Positions 1 through 8,442 of a stretch of 64,000 nt of DNA are shown here, one piece after another. The stretch lies in NCBI RefSeq assembly GCF_042682565.1, contig NZ_JBHUIC010000004.1, one strand, 5' to 3'. The translations under genes and the position numbers were made by a program. Each line of letters opens with the position of its first letter. Positions within the stretch are counted from its first letter, which is position 1. This DNA comes from Pistricoccus aurantiacus. GTDB lineage: Bacteria > Pseudomonadota > Gammaproteobacteria > Pseudomonadales > Halomonadaceae. The notes beneath the pieces are model-generated. The model saw only the letters and a program-made list of their open reading frames with translations, had not been told where the DNA came from and did no database searches.

Positions 1-1222
1 TGCCGAAACGCAAGGTCAGGGCCAGAATCAGCGATTGCACGACTCGGGGGGAATCCAGCCATTCCGGATTGGCGCAAAGCGCCACCAGCCAGTTTTCGGC
101 GTTGGCCCAGGGCTCGTCCTTGAAGCCAAGGGGAGCGTCTTCATCCACCGAGGCCTGGAAATGTTGCTGAAAGGCATCGAATAAAGCCGCTTCCCGAGCG
201 CTGGTATGATACTCGAGCTCGCCTTCGGCGGATCTGCGCAGATCGAGTCGCGGCGCGCCTTGCACTACCTTCAGCAGCTCCTGAAGTGCCGCCAGCGGCT
301 CCGCCAGCTCTTCCTCCGCGTTGACCATCTGCTCCGCCAGGGTCGCGCCGGGATTGTCCGCAAGCTCCGCCAGAAACTCCAGCTGCTCCGGGTCCAGCCC
401 GCCCTGGCGAGACAGACGCCGAAACCAGAATCGAGCGCGTTCCGAGGCCTCTTGAACATGGCCCTCGTGCAGCAGCAGCATGGCTTCGATATAAGCCAGG
501 GTCGGTGAATCCGGCAGGGTCTGCTGAGCGTGAATGAAGGCTTCCCGGGCGCTGGCCAGATCGTCGTTGTCCAGGTGCATCAGGCACAGCCGCTCCAGAG
601 CGCCGCCCCGCAATTCCAGGGGACCGTGCTCGAACACCGCCTCAAGCAGCGCATCGCGCTTGTGGCTGAAGCCGCGCTCCTGATAGAGATCGATCAGCAG
701 TTCGAAGGCGGGCTCCGCCTGCTCCGGCAGCCGCGCCCAGTCGGATTGGGCGAACAGGGCTTCCAGAAGCTGCTGAGCCCGGCCGCGCTGGCCGCCTTCC
801 GCGGAGATCAACCCCGCTTCCAGGAGGGCCTGCGGCGGGGCTTGATGGCTCGCCAGCGCCGCCTTGAGCGCCGGCCCCTTCCAGTCCCGCAGCGACAGCA
901 TCCACATCAGATGCTCGGGAATCGCCCCGGGCAGCTTGACCGCGCCGCAGCAGTGTTTGGTCTTGTGGCCGGAATCGCACCAGCAGGGCTCGTTCGGCTC
1001 GGGCCGGGCAAGGGGTTCGCAGGCAAAGTCGAGCCGCTCGAGAGGCGTTTGCGACCATAGCTCCGGCGCCAGTGCCTGAGCCATGGCCATGTTGCCGCCG
1101 AGCAATGCCGTTCCCTTGGCTCGCGCCCACGCCATCAAGGCCGGATAGTGCTCGTCCTTGCGAATCGCCGCCAAGGCGCCGCTCGCGAAGTTCAGCAACT
1201 GTTCTACCCACACCGCCAGCAT
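1..1222 (-). CDS. SEC-C motif protein with TPR-like repeats, C-terminus cut by the window edge
   Basis: About 407 residues are visible and the reading frame runs open to the first base, so the C-terminus is missing. A SEC-C type zinc-binding motif (CWCDSGHKTKHCCG) lies near residue 80. It is followed by a long leucine- and alanine-rich helical region with tetratricopeptide-like character. SEC-C motifs bind zinc, in SecA and in many proteins of unknown role, so only a zinc-binding adaptor function can be suggested. Three in-frame ATGs lie at 1234, 1228 and 1222. I chose 1222 because GGAG sits six bases upstream of it. The gene diverges from the membrane protein that follows. The function is not recognised. 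Confidence 0.75.
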   Translation of the reverse strand, partial: MLAVWVEQLLNFASGALAAIRKDEHYPALMAWARAKGTALLGGNMAMAQALAPELWSQTPLERLDFACEPLARPEPNEPCWCDSGHKTKHCCGAVKLPGAIPEHLMWMLSLRDWKGPALKAALASHQAPPQALLEAGLISAEGGQRGRAQQLLEALFAQSDWARLPEQAEPAFELLIDLYQERGFSHKRDALLEAVFEHGPLELRGGALERLCLMHLDNDDLASAREAFIHAQQTLPDSPTLAYIEAMLLLHEGHVQEASERARFWFRRLSRQGGLDPEQLEFLAELADNPGATLAEQMVNAEEELAEPLAALQELLKVVQGAPRLDLRRSAEGELEYHTSAREAALFDAFQQHFQASVDEDAPLGFKDEPWANAENWLVALCANPEWLDSPRVVQSLILALTLRFG

Positions 1223-1409
1223 GGCCATCTCCATTAAACTAAACGCGCTATTTTAACATCTTATCCGCTCGCCCCCCATGGGATTTACCGATATGGCGAT
1301 CGCGCCTGCCGGATGCTAATGTGCCGGCTGCATCCCTGCGACCATGAGCTACCCAGCCCCGGCGGATTCGAGCTTTCCGTCCTTCTATCTTCATGCCAGG
1401 AGCCGTGTC

Positions 1410-3320
1410 GTGAGACTGCCGTTTACCCGCTCTCGCCCCTCCACGCCCGAAACGCCCCAGGTACGCCTGGAACGCGAAGGGCGCGACGAGATCGCGCGTA
1501 TCACCCGGGCGGTGGAAAAGGTGCCCTGGTCGATCAACCTGGTGCAATTGCTGTGGACCGCCGGCCCGGCGACCCTGATCGGCGCCTGGGCGAGCTTTCT
1601 GCTGGGTTATGGGCGGGCGCCGACCACGGAAAACTATATCTTTTTCATCAGCTACACGGTGATCACCGGGATAGCGGGAATCCTTGCCAACCTGACGCAT
1701 CAGTTCACCAAGTCCCGCCGCACCGAGCGCACCAGCGCCAAGATCGCAAAGGTGGTCACGGCGCTGCCGGAACTGCTGCTGTCCACTCGTGACCTGATCG
1801 TCGAGAAACTGGAAGGGAATGCCCGGCGTCGCGAGGCAGCGGCCATGCTGCTGCGCAAGCAGGACCTGAGTCCCGGGGGCGTCGAGCTGGCGGCCCTGGA
1901 GCTTCTCGACGATCGGGACAGCGCGCGTATCATCAGTCAAATCGAGATCTACCGCCGCAGCGGCCTCAAGGCGCGTATTCGAGACCTGGTGGCGCTCTAC
2001 GGCGAAACCATCGAGCCGCAGCTTGCGGAGCTACGCGAGATCGCCCCGGAGGCCGCTTCGCTACTGCATAAACGCTTTCAGGGTCGGGCGCCGACCCTGC
2101 GTCGTGGCGTGCCCCGGGATGAAAACTTCATCGAACGTATACTGGCCGCCATCGGCCAGGACGATGAGCTGTTGATGACCCTGCAGGACGTGGAAGAAAT
2201 GCTGATCCTGGCCTTCGAACTGATCAGCGGGCGCCGGATACCCATGCTGACCTTCGAGTACAAGGGACGCTGGCGGCTCGCCCAGGCCTTCGATGCCCTC
2301 GAACAGGCCAGGGCAAGGCATCGCATCGCCCAGGCCACCGGCGTGTCGCGGCTCAAGGCCTTGGCCACCTATCTCGCGGAACAGTCCGGTACCTTGATGG
2401 AGGATGCGGCTTCGGGGCTGCGTTCCGAGGTACTGCTGTCGCGCTCCCAGGCAGCCATCAATGCCTTGGCGGAACAGGTTCAGCGCCTGGCCCTGGCGTT
2501 CAACGAGGGTGAGCGTCATTATCATCCGCAACTGGTGTACAAGGCCGATCTATTGACCAACGCCATTCGACTCTACAGGAGCGTTTCCAGCAGCTATGAA
2601 CGGATCGGGCGCGAGCACGAACAGCTGATCAGGATGCTCGAGCGCTGGGAGAGTATCAACGATGACCAGAACGCTGCGAATACCCGGCTGCGCCTCGGGC
2701 CGGGTCGACGGGGCCTGCGCATCCGCGAGCGAATCATCGAACTCAACGACGAAGCCAAGGCTCAGGTCTGCAAGGGGCTGGCGAAAGTCCTTGGCGATAT
2801 GGAAATGACGGGGTCTCGCGAGCTGAACGTGGCCAAGGAACGTGAATGGCGCCTCGAGGCGGAAGTTGATCGGCTCAAGCGCCTCGCCATCGAGATCACC
2901 TTGATCCTGGAGCCGCATATCCAGCTTTCGCGTCCGGAGGTACAGCGGGCCATCAACAGCACCAACGCGGCGGATTTCGGGCAGCTCGAACTCAACCTTT
3001 CCGCCACCGCCAAGGCGGCCATGGGCGCGGCCATGGTCAAGGAGATCGAAGTGGACCTTTCTCGCTCCGCCGAGCAGTTGGCGCTGGCACTGGTGCGTCA
3101 TTACCAGGTCGAACTGGAGCCGGAAGCGATCGATTTCCTGATCAAGCAGTACGGCGCTCGCAAGAAGACGCTCAACATGCTGTCGAACTTCCATGCCAGC
3201 CATAGCCACAAGGAAATTCCGAATGTCAGCTACCTCAGCCAACGGCCCCCCGCGGTGGGCAAGCCGCCGCGAAACTGGTACCGGGCACTGGTGGTGGCGC
3301 GGCGGGCACTGAACGCTTAA
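1410..3320 (+). CDS. Unrecognised membrane-anchored helical protein (about 636 aa)
   Basis: I do not recognise this protein. Two hydrophobic segments near the N-terminus (around residues 35-60 and 70-90 from the GTG start) look like a transmembrane hairpin. The remaining 500 or more residues are charged, alpha-helical and probably partly coiled coil, with many Arg, Glu and Leu, and no catalytic motif stands out. The GTG at 1410 is preferred because CAGGAG lies eight bases upstream. An in-frame ATG at 1344 has no ribosome binding site. The stop codon is shared with the convergent ABC1-kinase gene through the palindrome TTAA. The topology suggests a membrane-tethered cytoplasmic scaffold, but that is inference. 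Confidence 0.85.
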   Translation: MRLPFTRSRPSTPETPQVRLEREGRDEIARITRAVEKVPWSINLVQLLWTAGPATLIGAWASFLLGYGRAPTTENYIFFISYTVITGIAGILANLTHQFTKSRRTERTSAKIAKVVTALPELLLSTRDLIVEKLEGNARRREAAAMLLRKQDLSPGGVELAALELLDDRDSARIISQIEIYRRSGLKARIRDLVALYGETIEPQLAELREIAPEAASLLHKRFQGRAPTLRRGVPRDENFIERILAAIGQDDELLMTLQDVEEMLILAFELISGRRIPMLTFEYKGRWRLAQAFDALEQARARHRIAQATGVSRLKALATYLAEQSGTLMEDAASGLRSEVLLSRSQAAINALAEQVQRLALAFNEGERHYHPQLVYKADLLTNAIRLYRSVSSSYERIGREHEQLIRMLERWESINDDQNAANTRLRLGPGRRGLRIRERIIELNDEAKAQVCKGLAKVLGDMEMTGSRELNVAKEREWRLEAEVDRLKRLAIEITLILEPHIQLSRPEVQRAINSTNAADFGQLELNLSATAKAAMGAAMVKEIEVDLSRSAEQLALALVRHYQVELEPEAIDFLIKQYGARKKTLNMLSNFHASHSHKEIPNVSYLSQRPPAVGKPPRNWYRALVVARRALNA

Positions 3321-4570
3321 GAACCGACGCCCCGCGCCCATTCCAGCAAGGGTTGGGTACGTGTCTGCATGTCCAGCCGAGCCTTGAGCCGCACGAGATT
3401 CCAGTAATGGCCGTTCAGAGTGCGCGACAGCAGCAGGGTATCCGCCGGCGGCTGAAAACGATCCATGGCTGCCCACACCCGGGGGCTGAGCTCTCGCAGG
3501 CGGCGGTGAACGCGAACGTCGCCAAAATCCTGCTCGCCAGTCGCGAACAGCGGAGCGATGGCCGCGGCGGATTCCTTGTACAGCGTCAAGGGCGCGCCCT
3601 CCCCCTGTCGCCCGCCCAGCTCGAGCATGGCATTTTCCATGGCCAGCGGATCCTGCTGCAGTGTGGCGTCGAGCAGATGCACCATGCTCTTGAGTTTTGC
3701 TTCCGTCACTGGAATCACCGCGCCCAGATCGTAGAGAATCAGCCGGCCCTGGTCATCCACGGCAAAGTTGCCCGCGTGGGGATCCGCGTGCAGCTCCCCA
3801 TGAGTGAAGAGTTCCTCCGTCAGCCAATCCGCCAGAATGCCAGCCACCTGCTGGCGCAGTGGGTCCGGCGCGGCTTCCAGATCCCGCAGCGGCGTGCCGG
3901 GCAGGTATTCCATCGCCAGCACCCGGCCGGTGCTGAAGCGCTCGACGACCGCGGGAATTCTCAGATCCGGATTATCCGCGTAGCGACTTCGATAGCGCGC
4001 CAGCGCACGGGCCTCCGCCTGGTAATCGAGCTCCTGGCGCAGCCCTTCCGCCAGTTCGTCGAATATCGCCTCGAGCCGCGCCTGTGGGACGCGAAACCAG
4101 CGTCCCAGCCACAGCAGGCGCCTGAGTTGAACCAGATCGCTTTCCAGTACCTGGGCGAGACCGGGATATTGCACCTTCATTACCAGCGTCTCGCCTTCAC
4201 GGGTAGTGGCCCGGTGCACCTGGCCCATTGAGGCGCTGGCAAAGGGCGTTTCCTCGATGTCGCTGAAGGATGCCTCCAGTTCCCCCAACTCCTCGACCAG
4301 GGTGCGACGAATCGCCGGCCAGGGCATCGGCTGCGCCTGGCGCTGCAATCGGGCCAGTTCATCCGCCAGATCCGGCGGCAGCAGATCGTCCCACTGGGAC
4401 ATGACCTGGGCCATTTTCATTGCCGGCCCCTTGAGTTCGGAAAGCCCCTCGAACAGCGCCTCCCCCAGAGCACGCCAGTTCGCCTCGCCCCCCAGACGGC
4501 TTTTCAACAGGCTGCCGCCGGTACGGGCGCCCAGACCCATCAGACGTCGGGTTCTGCCGCGTTCGCGCAT
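3317..4570 (-). CDS. ABC1/UbiB-family atypical protein kinase-like protein
   Basis: This 417-residue protein carries the hallmarks of the ABC1 (AarF/UbiB/ADCK) family. These are a KxGQ-type motif written KMAQ near residue 53, an SMGQVHRA element replacing the canonical glycine-rich loop, a lysine in VMKVQYPG, and the catalytic and metal-binding stretch HADPHAGN followed by YDLGA. The family supports ubiquinone biosynthesis or other lipid-quinone functions through ATPase activity. Unlike UbiB it has no clear C-terminal transmembrane pair and no ubiE or ubiJ neighbours, so it is probably a paralogue and not the canonical UbiB. A second in-frame ATG at 4540 may be the true start if the promoter-like sequence at 4572-4602 is used. 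Confidence 0.88.
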   Translation of the reverse strand: MRERGRTRRLMGLGARTGGSLLKSRLGGEANWRALGEALFEGLSELKGPAMKMAQVMSQWDDLLPPDLADELARLQRQAQPMPWPAIRRTLVEELGELEASFSDIEETPFASASMGQVHRATTREGETLVMKVQYPGLAQVLESDLVQLRRLLWLGRWFRVPQARLEAIFDELAEGLRQELDYQAEARALARYRSRYADNPDLRIPAVVERFSTGRVLAMEYLPGTPLRDLEAAPDPLRQQVAGILADWLTEELFTHGELHADPHAGNFAVDDQGRLILYDLGAVIPVTEAKLKSMVHLLDATLQQDPLAMENAMLELGGRQGEGAPLTLYKESAAAIAPLFATGEQDFGDVRVHRRLRELSPRVWAAMDRFQPPADTLLLSRTLNGHYWNLVRLKARLDMQTRTQPLLEWARGVGS

Positions 4571-4571
4571 A

Positions 4572-4602
4572 ATGATACAACTCTTGTACGATATTTAATC
4601 AA
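4572..4602 (-). promoter_or_regulatory. Promoter-like element with 19-bp spacer and internal dyad, upstream of the ABC1 kinase
   Basis: On the minus strand TTGATT (4602-4597) and TATCAT (4577-4572) are separated by 19 bp. The spacer side contains the dyad TACAA-CTC-TTGTA (4576-4588). A long spacer with an internal dyad is the arrangement used by MerR-type activators, and TGTACA-like boxes are typical of the LitR light-responsive subgroup. The plus strand also reads TTGTAC-N16-TACAAC toward topB, so divergent promoters may overlap here. No regulator gene lies nearby, and the identity of any bound protein is inference. Confidence 0.35.
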
Positions 4603-4669
4603 GAATACAACTAGCGAGCCCTCGGCGATACTGGAAGAATGTCCATGTAATGCCAGCCAGAGCTTTTTC

Positions 4670-6592
4670 ATGCGTTTGATCATTGCGGAAAAACCCAGCC
4701 TGGGCCGGGCCATCGCCGAGGCGCTGCCCGGCCGCCCCAGCCGCCAGGATGGCGCTATCGCCGTTGGCGACACCGTCGTGACCTGGTGTGTCGGCCATCT
4801 GCTCGAACAGGCCGCGCCGGAAGTCTACGATTCCCGCTTCAAGCAGTGGCGGCTGGACCACCTGCCGATTCTGCCGGCCCCTTGGAAACTCACGCCGCGC
4901 CCCAAGACCAGGAGCCAGCTTGCGGTGATTCGCCGCCTGTTGAAGGAAGCCTCCACGGTGGTGCATGCCGGCGACCCGGATCGGGAAGGACAGCTGCTGG
5001 TGCAGGAAGTGCTGGAGCAGCTGCGCTGGCGCGGGCCGGTGCAGCGTCTGCTGATCAGTGACATGAACCGCCCGGCGGTGGTCAAGGCGCTGAACGACCT
5101 CAAGGACAACCAGGCTTATCAACCGTTGTACCGCGCCGCCCAGGCCCGGGCACGGGCGGATTGGCTGTACGGCATCAACCTGACTCGAGCCTGGACCCTC
5201 ACCGGCCGCCAGGCCAGCCATGATGGTGTGCTTTCCGTGGGGCGGGTGCAGACGCCGGTGCTGGGGCTGGTCGCTCGGCGAGACCGGGAAATCGCTGCCT
5301 TCGAGCCTCGACCGTTCTACGTGCTGTGGGTGGACCTGGCGGTGGCAAACGGTCGGCTGCGAGCCTGGTGGCAGCCAGCGGAGAGCCTGCCCCTGGACGA
5401 TCAGGGCCGCCTGCTGGAACGCGCTCCAGCGCAAACCCTGGCGGAGCGGCTGCCCGGCGCTCAAGGACATCTGGCCAGACTCGATGCCCAGCACAAGCGC
5501 CAGGGCGCGCCGCTTCCCTACTCGCTTTCCGCCCTGCAGGTGGACGCCGCTCGACGTTTTAAACTTTCCGCCAAGCAGGTGCTGGATAGCTGCCAGGCGC
5601 TTTACGAGCGCCACAAGCTGATCACCTATCCGCGTTCGGACTGTCGCTACCTGCCCAAGGCGCATCATGCGCAGGCACCGAAAGTGCTGCAAGGCGCCTG
5701 CCAGGCCGACGTTACCTTGCAAAAGTGGTACCAAGGCGCGGATTTCAGCCTGCGTTCCCGGGCCTGGAATGATAGCCAGGTCGGCGCCCATCATGCCCTG
5801 GCCCCCACCGGCAAGGATGCAAATTTCAGCAAGCTTTCCACCGCGGAAGCGAATATTTTCCGGCTGATCGTCCGCAACTATCTGGCCCAGTTCTACCCGG
5901 CCTTGGAAACCCGGGAGATCAAGGCGGAATTCTCGATTCTGGAAGAGCGGTTTCGCGCTCAGGGGCGGGAAATCCTCGTGCCCGGCTGGAAGCCGCTGTT
6001 CGCCACTCGGGACGAGCCGCCGGCGCTGCCGCCCTTGACCCAGGGCGAGGCCTGCCGGGTGCTCGATCAAGCCGTGGAAGACCGGGAAACTCGTCCGCCG
6101 GAACCCTTTACCGACGCCAGCCTGATCAAGGCGATGATGAATATCGCCCGCTATGTGGATGACCCGGAGGTGCGCCGCACCCTGCGAGACACCGACGGCC
6201 TGGGCACCGAAGCCACTCGCGCGGGCATTATCGACACCCTGGAAAACCGCGGCTATCTGCTGCGTCAGCAAGGCGCGCTGCGGGCTACCCGCCTGGGCCA
6301 GGCATTGATTGCCGCGCTTCCCGAGGCGGTCAGCGGGCCCGAGCGTACCGCCCTGTGGGAGCAGCGCTTGAGAGATATCGCCGAAAGCAGCGCAGCGCCT
6401 GAGCCCTTTCTCGACGCGCTGGTCGACGACCTGCGCGCCCTGCTGGAAAAGACGGACGCTCAGCGCCTGCGTCAGGCCCTGGCCAGCGCTCAGGGCGCCG
6501 ATGCCCCAGCCGGGAAATCAAATACCAAGACACGCAGGCGGCGATCCTTCAGGAAAAAACCCGCGTCGCATCAAGGCAAGAAGACTTCATGA
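4670..6592 (+). CDS. topB: DNA topoisomerase III
   Basis: This type IA topoisomerase (640 aa, close to the 653 aa of E. coli TopB) relaxes and decatenates DNA by single-strand passage. The Toprim domain starts at the N-terminus (RLIIAEKPSLGRAI) and contains the acidic triad motif DPDREG at residues 102-107. The active-site tyrosine is in LITYPRSD at about residue 320. The C-terminus is a short basic tail rich in Lys and Arg and has no zinc fingers, as is usual for TopB as opposed to TopA. The gene overlaps panE by four bases (ATGA). The ribosome binding site is weak. Confidence 0.96.
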   Translation: MRLIIAEKPSLGRAIAEALPGRPSRQDGAIAVGDTVVTWCVGHLLEQAAPEVYDSRFKQWRLDHLPILPAPWKLTPRPKTRSQLAVIRRLLKEASTVVHAGDPDREGQLLVQEVLEQLRWRGPVQRLLISDMNRPAVVKALNDLKDNQAYQPLYRAAQARARADWLYGINLTRAWTLTGRQASHDGVLSVGRVQTPVLGLVARRDREIAAFEPRPFYVLWVDLAVANGRLRAWWQPAESLPLDDQGRLLERAPAQTLAERLPGAQGHLARLDAQHKRQGAPLPYSLSALQVDAARRFKLSAKQVLDSCQALYERHKLITYPRSDCRYLPKAHHAQAPKVLQGACQADVTLQKWYQGADFSLRSRAWNDSQVGAHHALAPTGKDANFSKLSTAEANIFRLIVRNYLAQFYPALETREIKAEFSILEERFRAQGREILVPGWKPLFATRDEPPALPPLTQGEACRVLDQAVEDRETRPPEPFTDASLIKAMMNIARYVDDPEVRRTLRDTDGLGTEATRAGIIDTLENRGYLLRQQGALRATRLGQALIAALPEAVSGPERTALWEQRLRDIAESSAAPEPFLDALVDDLRALLEKTDAQRLRQALASAQGADAPAGKSNTKTRRRRSFRKKPASHQGKKTS

Positions 6593-7491
6593 GCCCTTCT
6601 CATCTGATCGTCGGCCCAGGCGCACTGGGACGGCTGCTGGCGGTGCACCTGGCATCCCATCATTCGGTCAGGCTACTGGGCCGTCGACCGCTCCCGGAGA
6701 CGCTTACCCTGGTGTCCCCGGAAGGGGAACGCCGGCAGCGCGCCATACCTAGCCTTACCGCCGAGGAACTGAAAGCCGCAAAACCTGCTTTCGTGCACTT
6801 CACTACCAAGGCCTACGCCACCCAGGCGGCACTGGAAGCTATCGCGTCGCGGCTCGACCCGCAGACGCCCCTGATACTGTGGCAGAACGGCTATGGGGTA
6901 CAGGAAACCCTGGCCTGGGAGTGGTCCGGTCCGGTGCTCTGCGCCAGCACCACGGAAGGTGCCTATGTTTCAGGAAAAGCTGACGTCGTGCATGCGGGCC
7001 ATGGGCAAACGGTAATCGGCCATCTTGCCGGCAAGCACCGAGCACTCGCCGAAGCGCTGGCAGGCACTTTGAGCAATGTCGGTCTGCCCTGCGAGGCGGT
7101 GAATGATGTTCGCGCGCGCCTCTGGCGGAAACTGGCGGTCAACGCGGCGATCAATCCTCTCGCGGCGCGCTTTCGCATTAGCAACGGCCAACTGCGGGAT
7201 CGGCCCTTCCGGCCCAGGGTGGAAGCGATCATCGCGGAGCTTGTGCCGATCATGGCGGCGGAAGGCATTTCGGAGCCCGCCTGTGGGTGGCAGGCCTTCA
7301 TCTGGGGCGTTATCGAGCATACCGCCAATAATCGCGCCTCCATGCTGCAGGACGTGCTGGCCGGGCGCCCCACGGAACACGAAGCGATTCTCGGGCCCTT
7401 GCTGGGGGCCGCGGAGCGTCATCATCTCGAGATACCGATGCTCGAGGAACAGTACCACGCGCTAGCCAAGCGCCAGGCCCAGGTTCAATAG
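6589..7491 (+). CDS. panE: 2-dehydropantoate 2-reductase family protein
   Basis: This is an NADPH-dependent ketopantoate reductase-like enzyme of 300 aa that would reduce 2-dehydropantoate to pantoate for coenzyme A synthesis. The Rossmann motif GPGALG is at residues 9-14. The C-terminal ketopantoate reductase domain contains the lysine/asparagine region WRKLAVNAAINPLAA and the later NNRASMLQDVLAGRPTE signature. It is translationally coupled to topB by an ATGA overlap. Its 3' end overlaps the convergent prenyltransferase gene by 30 bp. The ApbA/PanE family has paralogues, so pantothenate synthesis is likely but not certain. Confidence 0.9.
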   Translation: MSPSHLIVGPGALGRLLAVHLASHHSVRLLGRRPLPETLTLVSPEGERRQRAIPSLTAEELKAAKPAFVHFTTKAYATQAALEAIASRLDPQTPLILWQNGYGVQETLAWEWSGPVLCASTTEGAYVSGKADVVHAGHGQTVIGHLAGKHRALAEALAGTLSNVGLPCEAVNDVRARLWRKLAVNAAINPLAARFRISNGQLRDRPFRPRVEAIIAELVPIMAAEGISEPACGWQAFIWGVIEHTANNRASMLQDVLAGRPTEHEAILGPLLGAAERHHLEIPMLEEQYHALAKRQAQVQ

Positions 7492-8355
7492 TCCCAGCGT
7501 CACCAGCAGCGTGACTACGTTGACGCCCATCCAGGGCAGCAGCTTGGGCAGGGTCTTGCAGGTAGCAAGGATCTTCGCACCCAGCCAAAGCGCCAGCGGC
7601 AGGACCAGCAAGGCCAGACTCAAGGGAACAGGCAACCAGCCGGCGATCAACGCCACGCCGATCACGACGTAAGCCCCCAACAATAGCGCGACCACCAGCA
7701 CGGCGGCGCGATATTTTCCTAGCAGGATGGGCAGATGGCGTCGCCCGTTGCGGCGATCCGCTTCCACATCGGGAAATTGATTGAGCAGCAGCAGCTCGCT
7801 GATCAAGAGCCAGGCCACCAAGGCGACGCTCAAGGCGGTCGAATCGATGCGACCACCCAAGGCCAGCAGCGTGCCCAGGATCATCACCGGTCCGAACCCC
7901 AGCCCCGGCGCCAGAAGACACAGCCAGGGCGAGCGGGTCAGCCAGCGAGTATAGGCGACTACCAGTACCAGCCCCAGCAGGCCAAGCCAAAACAGTCCAC
8001 TACCCCGCAGCCACAGGAAGTAGCCGCCTATCGCCACGACGACCGTCAGACTGAGTACGCTGGCGAACAGCACGCCATTCGCAGCATTCGGCGTACTCGG
8101 CAAGGCGCCGCTGCCGCCGGAAAACGGCGTCGGCGAAGTGGTCAGGTCGAGCCCGGAGCGAAAGTCCTCGTACTCGTTGAGCCAGTTCACCGCCGCATGG
8201 GCCAGCAATCCTCCGATCATCACCAGCAGGATGTGCGTTGCCTCCATGGTAACCTGCTGATCCCGCGCGACCAGTATGCCCAGCAGTACGCAAAGCGGTG
8301 CGAGAACCAGAAAGCTGGGGCGCGACGAGCGCATGATAGCGGTGAGATACGACAT
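7462..8355 (-). CDS. UbiA-superfamily prenyltransferase
   Basis: This is an integral membrane prenyltransferase of 297 aa with about eight hydrophobic helices. The first aspartate-rich prenyl-diphosphate/Mg2+ motif is an N-x3-D-x5-D variant in NEYEDFRSGLD, followed by a TPFSGGSGALP segment. A second aspartate region (FPDVEADRRNGRRHLPILLG) is on a later loop. Members of the superfamily attach isoprenoid chains to aromatic quinone precursors or other acceptors. The style is closer to MenA-like enzymes than to UbiA, but the substrate cannot be read from the sequence. I place the start at 8355, where AAGGA lies seven bases upstream, and not at 8379. It lies 87 bp downstream of the aspartase fusion on the same strand and may be co-transcribed with it. 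Confidence 0.85.
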   Translation of the reverse strand: MSYLTAIMRSSRPSFLVLAPLCVLLGILVARDQQVTMEATHILLVMIGGLLAHAAVNWLNEYEDFRSGLDLTTSPTPFSGGSGALPSTPNAANGVLFASVLSLTVVVAIGGYFLWLRGSGLFWLGLLGLVLVVAYTRWLTRSPWLCLLAPGLGFGPVMILGTLLALGGRIDSTALSVALVAWLLISELLLLNQFPDVEADRRNGRRHLPILLGKYRAAVLVVALLLGAYVVIGVALIAGWLPVPLSLALLVLPLALWLGAKILATCKTLPKLLPWMGVNVVTLLVTLGLLNLGLALG

Positions 8356-8442
8356 GAAGTTCCTTACATGATTTTTCAATTTATGGTTATTGATGTCTTG
8401 GCCCGCAGCTTCGTTACTACGGATCCTTCATAAAATTGCTTA

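Noticed and set aside
642..1211. Minus-strand frame of 189 codons over the first gene
   Set aside because: It is a shifted frame of the SEC-C protein gene. The true frame shows the zinc motif and runs off the window edge.
4595..6271. 558-codon minus-strand frame opposite topB
   Set aside because: It is a mirror of a GC-rich gene with a low-complexity product and no family features. topB on the plus strand is unmistakable.
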